Below, in pieces: positions 9,201 to 16,658 of a stretch of 64,000 nucleotides of DNA. Source of the DNA: Streptomyces lavendulae subsp. lavendulae (GTDB lineage: Bacteria; Actinomycetota; Actinomycetes; Streptomycetales; Streptomycetaceae); assembly GCF_002803845.1 (NCBI RefSeq), contig NZ_CP024985.1, forward strand, positions 3,100,001 to 3,164,000. The letters run 5' to 3'. How positions within the stretch are numbered: the first letter of the stretch is position 1; each line of letters starts with the position of its first letter. A model generated the notes under the pieces. The model saw only the letters and a program-made list of their open reading frames with translations. It had not been told where the DNA came from and ran no database searches. The position numbers and the translations under genes are program-made.

Positions 9201-9433
9201 GTGAGGGTGTGCTGCGTCTGTTCCGCGAGGGTGACCAGGCGCTGTGAGTCGTTCAGTTCCCTCGTTGCGGAGATGACGGCGGGGGTGCCGGCCGCGAGGA
9301 CGGTGAGTCCGGCGACTGCCACCCCGATCACCAGCCTGCGGCGAACGCGGACGCGCCGTCCTGCGTTGGCGGGTCCGTCGGCGCTGGCGGTGCCGTTCTT
9401 CCGAGACCGCTTCTTCTGCACCGGTGCTCGCAA
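6224..9433 (-). CDS. cvnA: CvnA, NIT-domain sensor histidine kinase-like protein with long repetitive C-terminal tail
   Basis: The 1069-residue membrane protein has a basic N-terminus, TM1 (about 33-55), an extracellular NIT (nitrate/nitrite-sensing-like) domain (about 60-315), TM2 (about 330-352), HAMP (about 352-405), a coiled coil, a helix KLDHLATVMRRHNENLLVLA in the dimerisation/phosphoacceptor position (about 491-510), and an HATPase_c domain with N-box HVLAELLENATTFSPP (562-577), VDEGIGV (598-604) and HGLGLGLYVAGRL (630-642). Residues about 700-1069 are low-complexity Ala/Asp/Glu/Ser/Pro sequence with repeats: ARVV(T/P)LAEAFE at 754 and 899, DAPLFDALVSESL at 802 and 857. This is the CvnA subunit of a conservon. 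The tail is unusually long and presumably disordered. Confidence 0.92.
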   Translation of the reverse strand: MRAPVQKKRSRKNGTASADGPANAGRRVRVRRRLVIGVAVAGLTVLAAGTPAVISATRELNDSQRLVTLAEQTQHTLTLVHLLGDERDAVVEYAAKGRPGNGKAPVDERTARTDRQIAEIRPEADGELARALGRIKGVRTEALDGKGTALAAQQAYAGVITELLAPGDRLAELTPPRAEAALAFTRPTAPLGQAVDQASATRGLLLAALAVPRGEQPPGSAVADELTSAAQRSRVREQAALDDFNRAARPDVRETLAVTVTGPEVKTAEDHLKRLTDRPTLTPADRKVDAGAVGTALTARIDRMRSVESTLAGQRATALATLRDDDVTRLELMVAGLGVLFLFVIGFSTAIARSLTRPLSVLRRGAERLATPEGSVEPVRFTGRNDEFAEVVRHLNAVRDQTVALHTKIAGLDADRRRLIGRNEALSSGREALEAELKELRAGLEEHRRVMSTTSVSLSLRTLGLVERQLAVIEDLESKEGDPDRLATLFKLDHLATVMRRHNENLLVLAGQEHGHGQSLPVPLVDVMRAAVSEIERYERVDLAVLPVAPQVAGHAADDISHVLAELLENATTFSPPEAKVKVSALIQDSGDVVLTVVDEGIGVTGDRLDALNLRLSTPDAYDEEPEAEHGLGLGLYVAGRLAARHGVTAELRAPRHGGTEALVVIPAHLLPAGPPASPVHTLASPGAPALQLPGVVAEANENTLSPRLRPEATTAGAETDDALAEALPDGPLSEGLLTGSAPLPEPTEPEAPARVVTLAEAFEADAQGADAQATDDGQGSDAQGADAQATDAQTSESPASDAPLFDALVSESLGSESPEPESLGSDAPRSEPLGSESPVPDAPVSGSQGAEPRACDAPLFDALVSESLESEPQGAGASASESPAEPAEAEAPEGEAPARVVPLAEAFEDAPPPPADQVFTASAEPETPAGELLARVVPQADADTTAHRRVEDAGDGFVPRQGSHPGHAPDAGSGAIPGPVAAPLSEAVTDKGLPKRTPRSVPGPAAGRPAAARPEPRRVDAEELRRRLGGFYQGAQDGRRVAAAELAQDRGRGQGHTDQGDTAQEART

Positions 9434-9798
9434 TCCTGTACGTGTGCTCGTGCTCGTCTACTCGTGTGGCCGAGGTAACGGCCGGTCAACAAGTAAACGC
9501 CCCCTGCCCCCTCGTACCGCCTCAGACCTTTGCAGCGTGTTGGGAGGAGAGCCGCACATCGCCCACCCGGCCACTCGAAGGAGTGAACATCACGGAGGAG
9601 TGGCCGACCAACTCGGGCATCCCGTGTCAGGGGGCCGCCGTGGACGGGTGGTTGAAAGAACGAGCCGGGCTTTGGCAATATGCCCGCCCACATGCCCGCG
9701 GGGCCGCGCCGGGCGCGGTGTGGGCGGGGGCTCCGTACGCACCGTTATTGGTATGGACCTTCTGGGGCCCGGGAGTTCCCGGCGGGCAGAATGTCCGC
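9434..9798. other. Divergent intergenic region between cvnA and the PP2C-like gene
   Basis: There are 365 bases without a convincing gene. The right-hand gene's frame stays open leftwards, but the known family N-terminus begins at 9799. The region must hold the conservon promoter on the minus strand and the PP2C promoter on the plus strand. I could not assign -10/-35 boxes with confidence. Confidence 0.6.
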
Positions 9799-10572
9799 AT
9801 GCGCATCGACCTGGCCTCGGCCCCCGGCAACCCGGAACGCCCCAACGAGGACTGGGCGTCGGCCGCGATACCTGCGGCGGGAGGTGGCGTCCTGGTCGTC
9901 CTGGACGGAGTCACCCCGCCACGCGGGGACGACGGGTGCGTGCACGGAGTGCCCTGGTTCTCGGCCCGGCTCGGCGGCCGATTGACCGAACTGTCCGGAT
10001 CGCGACGGGACATGCCGCTGGACCGGATCCTGGCGCGGGCCATCCGCGAGACGGCCGACGCGCACCGCGACACCTGTGACCTTTCTCACGTCCGGACCCC
10101 GCAGGCGACGGTCGTGATGGTGCGCTGGGACGGGGCCTGCGTGGAGCACCTCGTGCTCTCGGACTCCGTCCTCCTGCTCCGCGCGCCCGACGGCGCGGTG
10201 ACGGCGGTGCTCGACGACCGGCTGGACCGGATCCCGCGCGAGGTGCTCGGCTCGGTGGCGGCGACGGACGCGCTGCGCAACGCCGACGGGGGCTTCTTCA
10301 CCGCGGCCGCCGACCCGGCGGTGGCGGCCCGCGCGGTCACCGGGCGCACCCCGCGCGGGGAGGTGGTGGCGGTCGCGGCGCTGACGGACGGGGCGAGCCG
10401 GTGGACGGACACGTTCGGGGAGGGCGACTGGGCCGCCTGTCTGGACGTGCTGCGCAAGGAGGGCGCCGAGGGGCTGATCGGGCGGGTGCGGACCATCGAG
10501 TCGGATCCGCTGCGTCCGCCGGCCCGGCACAAGCGGCACGACGACGCCTCGGCGGTCTACGCGGAACTCTGA
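9799..10572 (+). CDS. Protein phosphatase 2C-like domain protein
   Basis: The 257-residue protein is related to PP2C Ser/Thr phosphatases. The start MRIDLASAPGNPERPNEDW carries the E/D of the first metal motif, followed by VLVVLDGVTPP (the metal-binding D-G position), VVMVRWDG, LVLSDSVLLL (SD motif) and AALTDGASRW with the conserved DG. The C-terminus (KRHDDASAVYAEL) has the DDAS metal motif. The metal ligands look retained, so activity is plausible, but this branch is divergent and its substrates are unknown. ATG 9799 is chosen from the family N-terminus. It is divergent from the conservon and converges on the MarR gene. Confidence 0.8.
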   Translation: MRIDLASAPGNPERPNEDWASAAIPAAGGGVLVVLDGVTPPRGDDGCVHGVPWFSARLGGRLTELSGSRRDMPLDRILARAIRETADAHRDTCDLSHVRTPQATVVMVRWDGACVEHLVLSDSVLLLRAPDGAVTAVLDDRLDRIPREVLGSVAATDALRNADGGFFTAAADPAVAARAVTGRTPRGEVVAVAALTDGASRWTDTFGEGDWAACLDVLRKEGAEGLIGRVRTIESDPLRPPARHKRHDDASAVYAEL

Positions 10573-10620
10573 GCCGGCGCGGCGCGCGGTCCGGCGCGGC
10601 GCCCGGTCCCCGCTCCGGCC

Positions 10621-11061
10621 CTACTCCTCGCCGGAGTTGAGCTGGTTGAGCAGGCGGGCCAGCTCCGCCACCTCGCCCCGGTCCCAGTCGGCCAGCTTGC
10701 GCATGTACTGCTCGCGGCGGGCTCCCCGTACGCGCAGGAAGCGGGCCCGGCCCTCGTCGGTGAGGCCGACGAGGAAGGCGCGGCCGTCGGCCGGGTCCGG
10801 CTCGCGGGCCACCAGGCCCAGGACCTCCAGGGCCCGCAGCTGGCGGCTCATGGTGGCCTTGCCGACCCCGAAGTAGGCGGCGAGCTCGGTGGCCCGCTGG
10901 CGGCCGGCGGCCTCCAGCCGGACGAGCAGCCCGTACGCGGCGGGCTCCAGCTCCGGGTGGAGCGCGCGGGCCATCTCGCCGGAGGAGGCGCGGGCCCGCC
11001 GGAGGAAGACGGACAGCTCCCGCTCCAGGGCAAGGAACTCCTGGTCTTCGCTCCCGTGCAC
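10621..11061 (-). CDS. MarR-family transcriptional regulator
   Basis: The 146-residue winged-helix protein has an N-terminal dimerisation helix, a helix-turn-helix at RATELAAYFGVGKATMSRQL (about residues 56-75), and the wing DPADGRAFLVGLTDEGRA, the MarR DxRxxxxxLT signature in slightly altered form. MarR proteins are dimeric repressors or activators that often respond to small aromatic ligands or oxidants. The start is GTG. It sits alone between a convergent PP2C gene and lon with a 144-base gap, so its target may be itself or a distant gene. Confidence 0.9.
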   Translation of the reverse strand: MHGSEDQEFLALERELSVFLRRARASSGEMARALHPELEPAAYGLLVRLEAAGRQRATELAAYFGVGKATMSRQLRALEVLGLVAREPDPADGRAFLVGLTDEGRARFLRVRGARREQYMRKLADWDRGEVAELARLLNQLNSGEE

Positions 11062-11205
11062 GTCCCGCTCCGATCGGTGGTGGTGTCCCCCTGCGGGCCC
11101 GCTGCGGGCCCGGTGTACGGGCCCAGTATTTCGCAGGGGGCGGGCCGACGGCCCGGGGCCCCGCCGATGCGGGTCCCCGGGCCGTACGGAGCTCTCGTGC
11201 GCAGG

Positions 11206-13602
11206 TCAGGCGGCCTTGGTGAAGGACATCGCGGCCGGGGCCAGGGCCAGCTCCAGGACCTGTCGCACATCCGTCACCGGGTGCACCTCCAGCCCCTCCA
11301 GCACCTCGGCCGGGACGTCGTCCAGGTCGGCCTCGTTGCGCTTGGGGATGATCACGGTGGTCAGGCCCGCGCGGTGCGCGGCCAGCAGCTTCTGCTTGAC
11401 CCCGCCGATCGGCAGCACCCGGCCGGTGAGGGAGACCTCGCCGGTCATGGCCACGTCGGTGCGGACCTGGCGGCCGGACAGCAGCGAGGCGAGGGCCGTG
11501 GTCATGGTGATGCCCGCGCTGGGGCCGTCCTTGGGGACCGCGCCGGCCGGGAAGTGGATGTGCACGCCCCGGTCCTTGAGGTCGGCGACCGGCAGCTCCA
11601 GTTCCGCGCCGTGCGAGCGCAGGAAGCTCAGCGCGATCTGCGCCGACTCCTTCATCACGTCGCCCAGCTGGCCGGTGAGGGTGAGCCCGGCGGCCCCCGT
11701 CTCGGGGTCGGCGAGCGAGGCCTCGACGAAGAGCACGTCGCCTCCGGCACCGGTCACGGCGAGGCCGGTGGCCACGCCGGGGACGGCGGTGCGCCGCTCC
11801 GCGGGGTCCTGCGCGGACTCCGGGACGTGGTGCGGCCGCCCGATGAGGGCGCGCAGGTCGTCGGCGCCGATGGTGAAGGGCAGCTCCCGCTCGCCCAGCT
11901 CGTGCTGGGAGGCCACCTTGCGCAGCAGCCGGGCGATGGACCGCTCCAGGGTGCGCACGCCCGCCTCGCGGGTGTACTCGCCCGCCAGCTTGCGCAGGGC
12001 CTCCTCCTGGAGCACCACCTCGTCGGCGGCCAGGCCCGCGCGCTCCAGCTGGCGGGGCAGCAGGTGGTCGCGGGCGATGACGACCTTCTCGTCCTCGGTG
12101 TACCCGTCGAGGCGGACCAGTTCCATGCGGTCGGCCAGGGCCTCGGGGATGGCTTCGAGGACGTTGGCGGTGGCCAGGAAGACCACGTCGCTCAGGTCCA
12201 GCTCCACCTCCAGGTAGTGGTCGCGGAAGGTGTGGTTCTGCGCCGGGTCCAGGACCTCCAGGAGGGCGGCGGCCGGGTCCCCGCGGAAGTCGGAGCCGAC
12301 CTTGTCGATCTCGTCGAGGAGGACGACCGGGTTCATGGACCCGGCCTCCTTGATCGCGCGGACGATGCGGCCCGGCAGGGCGCCTACGTAGGTACGGCGG
12401 TGGCCGCGCACCTCCGCCTCGTCGCGGACGCCGCCGAGGGCGACGCGGACGAACTTGCGGCCCATGGCGTGGGCGACGCTCTCGCCGAGGGAGGTCTTGC
12501 CGACGCCGGGCGGGCCGACGAGCGCGAGCACGGCTCCGCCGCGCCGGCCGCCGATGACGCCCATGCCGCGCTCGCCGCGCCGCTTGCGGACGGCGAGGTA
12601 CTCGGTGATGCGGTCCTTCACGTCGCCGAGTCCGGCGTGCTCGGCGTCGAGGACGGCGCGGGCGCCCTGGATGTCGTACCGGTCCTCGGTCCGCTCGTTC
12701 CAGGGCAGTTCGAGGACGGTGTCCAGCCAGGTGCGGATCCAGGAGCCCTCCGGGCTCTGGTCGCTGGCGCGTTCGAGCTTGTCGACCTCCTTGAGGGCGG
12801 CCTCGCGGACCTTCTCGGGCAGGTCGGCGGCCTCGACGCGGGCGCGGTAGTCGTCGGACTCCTCGCCCTCCTGCTCCCCGTTCAGCTCGCGCAGTTCCTT
12901 GCGGACGGCTTCGAGCTGACGGCGCAGGAGGAACTCGCGCTGCTGTTTGTCGACGCCGTCCTGGACGTCCTTGGCGATGGACTCGGCGACGTCCTGCTCG
13001 GCGAGGTGGTCGCTGAGCGCCTTGACGGCGAGCCGGAGGCGGGCGACCGGGTCGGCGGTCTCCAGCAGTTCCACCTTCTGGGCGGTGCTCAGGAAGGGCG
13101 AGTAGCCGGAGTTGTCGGCGAGCGCCGAGACGCCCTCGATCTGCTGGACCCGGTCCACGACCTGCCAGGCGCCGCGCTTCTTGAGCCAGGTGGTGGCGAG
13201 GGCCTTGTACTCCTTGACGAGCTCGGCGACGGCCCCCGGCAGCGGGTCGGGCACCTTCTCGTCGACGGTCTCGCCCTCCACCCAGAGCGCGGCGCCGGGC
13301 CCGGTCGTGCCGGCTCCGATCCTGACGCGGCCACGGCCGCGGATCAGGGCGCCGGGGTCCCCGTCGGAGAGCCGGCCGACCTGCTCGACGGTTCCCAGCA
13401 CACCTGTGCCGGTGTACTTGCCGTCGACCCGGGGCACGAGCAGCACCCGGGGTTTCCCGCTCCCGGCCGCCGCCTGCGCCGCCTCCACGGCTCCGCGCAC
13501 CTCGGCGTCGGACAGGTCCAGCGGTACGACCATTCCGGGCAGCACGACCTCGTCGTCGAGCGGCAGCACGGGCAGGGTGAGCGTTACGGACGTCGAAGCC
13601 AT
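11206..13602 (-). CDS. lon: ATP-dependent Lon protease
   Basis: The 798-residue protein is of normal length for bacterial LonA. It has an N-terminal substrate-binding LAN domain (about 9-200), an AAA+ module with Walker A GPPGVGKT (363-370) and Walker B VVLLDEID (426-433), then the Ser-Lys dyad protease domain with S695 in PKDGPSAGIT and K738 in GGVKQKLLAAHRAG. It degrades misfolded and regulatory proteins in the cytoplasm. ATG 13602 follows a GGAGGG site. The upstream region holds a HAIR-like inverted repeat and a ClgR-type palindrome, matching the known control of Streptomyces lon by HspR (repression) and ClgR (activation). Confidence 0.97.
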   Translation of the reverse strand: MASTSVTLTLPVLPLDDEVVLPGMVVPLDLSDAEVRGAVEAAQAAAGSGKPRVLLVPRVDGKYTGTGVLGTVEQVGRLSDGDPGALIRGRGRVRIGAGTTGPGAALWVEGETVDEKVPDPLPGAVAELVKEYKALATTWLKKRGAWQVVDRVQQIEGVSALADNSGYSPFLSTAQKVELLETADPVARLRLAVKALSDHLAEQDVAESIAKDVQDGVDKQQREFLLRRQLEAVRKELRELNGEQEGEESDDYRARVEAADLPEKVREAALKEVDKLERASDQSPEGSWIRTWLDTVLELPWNERTEDRYDIQGARAVLDAEHAGLGDVKDRITEYLAVRKRRGERGMGVIGGRRGGAVLALVGPPGVGKTSLGESVAHAMGRKFVRVALGGVRDEAEVRGHRRTYVGALPGRIVRAIKEAGSMNPVVLLDEIDKVGSDFRGDPAAALLEVLDPAQNHTFRDHYLEVELDLSDVVFLATANVLEAIPEALADRMELVRLDGYTEDEKVVIARDHLLPRQLERAGLAADEVVLQEEALRKLAGEYTREAGVRTLERSIARLLRKVASQHELGERELPFTIGADDLRALIGRPHHVPESAQDPAERRTAVPGVATGLAVTGAGGDVLFVEASLADPETGAAGLTLTGQLGDVMKESAQIALSFLRSHGAELELPVADLKDRGVHIHFPAGAVPKDGPSAGITMTTALASLLSGRQVRTDVAMTGEVSLTGRVLPIGGVKQKLLAAHRAGLTTVIIPKRNEADLDDVPAEVLEGLEVHPVTDVRQVLELALAPAAMSFTKAA

Positions 13603-13623
13603 GATCTTCCCTCCGGCAGTGAA

Positions 13624-13644
13624 GTTGAGCTATGCCGACTCAAT
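13624..13644 (-). promoter_or_regulatory. HAIR-like HspR operator of lon
   Basis: Read on the coding strand, ATTGAGT-N7-GCTCAAC lies 22-42 bases before the lon start. The HAIR consensus is CTTGAGT-N7-ACTCAAG; spacing is exact and 11 of 14 arm positions match. lon is a known HspR target in S. coelicolor. Confidence 0.75.
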
Positions 13645-13676
13645 GCACCTGCGCCCCGGGATGTTCCCCAACTCCC

Positions 13677-13693
13677 GTTCGCCGGGGGCGAAC
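13677..13693. promoter_or_regulatory. ClgR-type operator of lon
   Basis: GTTCGCC-GGG-GGCGAAC is a perfect 7-bp inverted repeat that fits the GTTCGC-N5-GCGAAC ClgR box. It sits about 75 bases upstream of the lon start, a position suited to an activator. Confidence 0.78.
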
Positions 13694-13772
13694 ACCTGCG
13701 CGCAGGCCCCCGGGAGGCACGAGCAATCAGCGGCGCGTCGGGCGGGCGCCTTCTGACCCCTTTTCACAAAGA

Positions 13773-13845
13773 CGAGACGTTCCGTCTTGACTCGATGCAC
13801 GCGCGGCGGGCACAGTAGGGGCATCAAACGAGACGGAACGTCTCG
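13773..13845 (+). promoter_or_regulatory. Two operator copies and promoter of the SDR gene
   Basis: A perfect palindrome CGAGACG-GAA-CGTCTCG lies at 13829-13845. A near-identical copy CGAGACG-TTC-CGTCTTG lies at 13773-13789, centres 56 bases apart. A possible promoter (-35 TTGACT at 13787-13792, -10 CAGTAG near 13813) begins inside the left copy and lies between them. The layout suggests repression by a dimeric TetR- or MarR-type protein encoded elsewhere. Confidence 0.7.
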
Positions 13846-13868
13846 CCGCATCGACGAGGGGAGCCCCC

Positions 13869-14726
13869 GTGCGCACCGAAACCGCAGGTACCGACCGCGT
13901 CTGGTTCATCACCGGTGCCAGCCGCGGGCTCGGCCGGGCCTTCGCCGAAGCGGCCCTGGCCGCCGGGGACCGCGTCGCCGTCGCCGCACGCACCACCGGG
14001 CCGCTGGAGGAACTGGCCGCCGCGCACCCCGGCCGGGTGCTGCCCCTGCCCCTGGACGTCACCGACCGGGACGCGGTCGCTGCGGCCGTCGCCACCGCCG
14101 TCGGCCGCTTCGGACGGCTCGACGTCGTCATCAACAACGCCGGGACCCTGACGATGGGCATGGTCGAGGAGTTCACCGAAGCCGAGGCCCGCGCCCAGAT
14201 GGAGGTCAATTTCTTCGGCGCGCTGTGGGTGACCCAGGCCGTACTGCCCGTCCTGCGCGGGCAGGGCGCGGGACACCTCGTACAGGTCTCCAGCATCGGT
14301 GCGCTCAGCGGCTTCCCGAGCACCGGGCTCTACAGCGCGAGCAAGTGCGCCCTCGAAGGGATGAGCGAGGCCGTCGCCATGGAGGCGGCCGGCTTCGGGG
14401 TCAAGGTGAGCATCCTGGAGCCCGGCGGCTACTGGACCGACCTCTATACGGCGATGGGCGCCACCACCCCCCTGGAGCCGTACGCCCCCCTGCGGGCGCG
14501 GCTGGAGGAGCAGTTCGCGGAGGGGTCCGTGGACAGTGATCCGGCACTCGCCGCGCGGGCGCTGCTCTCGCTGGTCGACAGCGCGGAACCGCCGCTGCGC
14601 CTGCTGCTGGGGAGCATGGTCTACGACCTGGCCTTCGACATCGCCCGGCGACGGATGGACACCTGGGCGGGCTGGGAGTCCGTCAGCCGTGCCGCGGAGG
14701 CGGCGGTGCCCGCCCCGGTGGCCTGA
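13869..14726 (+). CDS. Short-chain dehydrogenase/reductase (SDR)
   Basis: The 285-residue classical SDR has cofactor motif TGASRGLG (15-22), NNAG (89-92), catalytic Ser near 141 and YSASK (Y155, K159), followed by the EPGGYWTDLY segment of the catalytic loop. An Arg after the second strand (AARTTGP) suggests NADP(H) preference. The substrate is unknown. The GTG start follows a GAGGGGAG site. It is a single gene that ends nine bases before the convergent DUF4097 lipoprotein. Two matching operator palindromes upstream indicate tight repression, as is common for SDR genes induced by a small molecule. Confidence 0.92.
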   Translation: MRTETAGTDRVWFITGASRGLGRAFAEAALAAGDRVAVAARTTGPLEELAAAHPGRVLPLPLDVTDRDAVAAAVATAVGRFGRLDVVINNAGTLTMGMVEEFTEAEARAQMEVNFFGALWVTQAVLPVLRGQGAGHLVQVSSIGALSGFPSTGLYSASKCALEGMSEAVAMEAAGFGVKVSILEPGGYWTDLYTAMGATTPLEPYAPLRARLEEQFAEGSVDSDPALAARALLSLVDSAEPPLRLLLGSMVYDLAFDIARRRMDTWAGWESVSRAAEAAVPAPVA

Positions 14727-14735
14727 GGGCCGGCG

Positions 14736-15497
14736 TCAGCCGGAGACGTGGAGGTCCCCCGAGGTGGTGCGGAAGGAGAGCCGGGAGGGGGCGGCCGGGG
14801 TGGAGGCCAGGGTGACGTCACGGTCGCCGGAGGCCGTGGACGCCGTCACCTCGTACGGGCCCCCGGGCAGCCGGGCCCGGACATCGCCCGAGGTGGTGGT
14901 GACCGACAGGGAGGCCGGGGGCGCGGCGAAGCCGACGGTGGCGTCGCCGGAGGCGGAGCGGATCTCGGCGTCGGGGGCGCGCAGGGCGGTGGCCTCGATG
15001 TCGCCCGAGGCGGTACGGATCCTCAGCGGGCCGGTGATCCGCTCGGCGCGCACGTCCCCGGAGCCGGAGGTGACCTCGGCGGCCGCGACCCCCGCCACGG
15101 TGATGCGGCCGCTGCTGCTGTCGAGCCGGACCTTCGCGGAGGCGGGCACCTCCAGGCGGTAGTCGACCCAGCAGGAGTCCGCGCAGCCCGCGGTGAAGCT
15201 CAGCACGCCGTCGGAGACCCGCCGGCCGGGCTCGGGGGTCGCCTCGCCGCGGTAGTGCACGGTCCGGTGGACCCGCACCCCCGGTCCGGCGCCGGGGGTG
15301 ACCTCGATGGAGCCGCGGCGCGCGTCCGTCACCTCGACCGCGGTGACGGCCTCGGTCACGGTGTCGTCGGCGGTGAGGCTCCTGGACGTGCCCCCGGGCA
15401 GGGAGCAGCCGACGAGGAGGAACCCGGCGGTGACGGCGGTGACGGCGCCGCCGAAGGCCTTCCGGCCGGGGCGGGCTGACGCGGTGTGGGCTGGCAT
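14736..15497 (-). CDS. DUF4097-family beta-helical lipoprotein
   Basis: The 253-residue protein starts with a signal peptide ending in lipobox GFLLVGC, so it should be a lipid-anchored surface protein. The rest is a series of beta-strand repeats built on SGSGDVRAER, TASGDIEATA, SASGDATVGF, TTSGDVRARL, TASGDRDVTL and TTSGDLHVSG, the DUF4097 right-handed beta-helix/adhesin-like repeat. The repeat phrase (T/S)(A/S/T)SGD recurs every 20-30 residues. A pair of Cys (CADSC) lies in the middle. Function is unknown; other family members are linked to envelope stress regulation. A second, cytoplasmic DUF4097 protein lies near 49.5 kb. Confidence 0.85.
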   Translation of the reverse strand: MPAHTASARPGRKAFGGAVTAVTAGFLLVGCSLPGGTSRSLTADDTVTEAVTAVEVTDARRGSIEVTPGAGPGVRVHRTVHYRGEATPEPGRRVSDGVLSFTAGCADSCWVDYRLEVPASAKVRLDSSSGRITVAGVAAAEVTSGSGDVRAERITGPLRIRTASGDIEATALRAPDAEIRSASGDATVGFAAPPASLSVTTTSGDVRARLPGGPYEVTASTASGDRDVTLASTPAAPSRLSFRTTSGDLHVSG

Positions 15498-15586
15498 GCC
15501 GCCCAGTCTTCCGGCCCCGGGGCCGCCGGGCCCTGGGGCCGGTACCCGTTCCGGGGTGGGGGTATCCCCCGGCCGGGGCGGGGCGG

Positions 15587-16477
15587 TCAGGGGCCGGAGG
15601 TCACCGGGCGGTCGGGGGAGGGCAGGCCCCATTCGCTCCAGGAGCCGTCGTACACCGCCGTGTCCCGGTACCCGGCGAGAGTGGCGCCCAGCGCGAGCAC
15701 GCAGGCCGTCACCCCGGACCCGCAGCTGAAGCGGAGCCGTTCCTTCCCCGCGGCCACCGCCTCGAAGGCCGCGCGGAGCCCGTCGGGCGGGAGCATCAGG
15801 CCCTGCGGCCCCTGGAGCCGCCCGAACGGCAGGTTCACCGCGCCCGGCATGTGGCCGCCGCGCAGTCCCGGCCGGGGTTCGGGGGCGGTGCCCTCGAAGC
15901 GCTCCCGGGTGCGGGCGTCCAGGACGGCGGCCGCCGGATCGGCCAGCGCCGCCGAGACCGCGGCGGCGTCCACCAGCAGCCCGGGGCGGGGCCGGGCGGT
16001 GAAGGAGCCGCGCGGGCCCTCGTACGCCGCCGGGGCGTCCTCGACGGGCAGCCCGGCGGCGGTCCAGGCGGGCAGGCCCCCGTCGAGGACGGCGGCCCGG
16101 TCGAAGCCCATGGCGCGCAGCATCCACCAGGCGCGGGCGCTGGAGTAGATCCCGGCGCCGTCGTAGACGACCACGGTGTCGGTGTCGTCGAGGCCCAGGC
16201 CGCGCATCGCGTCGGCGAACTCCGCGGCGGCGGGCATGGTGTGCGGCGCGGCGGCGGCGTGGTCGGACAGCGCGCCGTCGAGGTCGAAGGGCCGCGCGCC
16301 GGGGATCCGCGCGGGGGCGCCCCGGTGGGCGCCGACGGAGGCGTCGAACAGGACCACTCCGGGCCCGCCGATCCGCTCCGCGAGCCACTCCACCCCCACG
16401 AGCGGCCCGAACGGGGCGGCCGGGTCCGGACGTTCGGACGCGGGTACGGGCCCGGCGGCGGGGTCGGGCGTGGACAT
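15587..16477 (-). CDS. Sulfurtransferase (rhodanese / 3-mercaptopyruvate sulfurtransferase type)
   Basis: The 296-residue protein has two tandem rhodanese domains. The N-terminal, inactive one has the family motif around VVVYDGAGIYSSARAWWMLR; the C-terminal one carries the active-site Cys252 in SCGSGVTA. The CGSGVTA loop is typical of mercaptopyruvate sulfurtransferases (thiosulfate enzymes usually have CRxGx[R/T]). It transfers sulfane sulfur to cyanide or thiol acceptors in the cytoplasm. ATG 16477 is placed seven bases after GGAGG. It converges with nothing and is read with the neighbouring minus-strand genes, but gaps of about 90 and 180 bases suggest separate transcripts. Confidence 0.92.
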   Translation of the reverse strand: MSTPDPAAGPVPASERPDPAAPFGPLVGVEWLAERIGGPGVVLFDASVGAHRGAPARIPGARPFDLDGALSDHAAAAPHTMPAAAEFADAMRGLGLDDTDTVVVYDGAGIYSSARAWWMLRAMGFDRAAVLDGGLPAWTAAGLPVEDAPAAYEGPRGSFTARPRPGLLVDAAAVSAALADPAAAVLDARTRERFEGTAPEPRPGLRGGHMPGAVNLPFGRLQGPQGLMLPPDGLRAAFEAVAAGKERLRFSCGSGVTACVLALGATLAGYRDTAVYDGSWSEWGLPSPDRPVTSGP

Positions 16478-16658
16478 ACGGCACCTCCGGAGAGCACGCC
16501 GGCCCCCGCCCACCGGAGTGCACGGGACCCGACGGGTACTGACGCGGTCCGCAACATCCTCCCCCGCCCGCACCCCCACCCGCCAACACCCCCCACCCGA
16601 GGGCGAATCCACCCCGGCCACCCCGGCCACCCCGACCGGACCGAGACCCCCGCCCCGC

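Noticed and set aside
6263..9247. A 994-codon plus-strand frame antisense to cvnA
   Set aside because: Gly/Arg/Val-rich with no domain; the HAMP and ATPase motifs of cvnA fix the coding strand.
9424..9798. N-terminal extension of the PP2C-like protein
   Set aside because: The added residues have no PP2C features and the family starts at MRIDLAS; this stretch should be the divergent promoter region.
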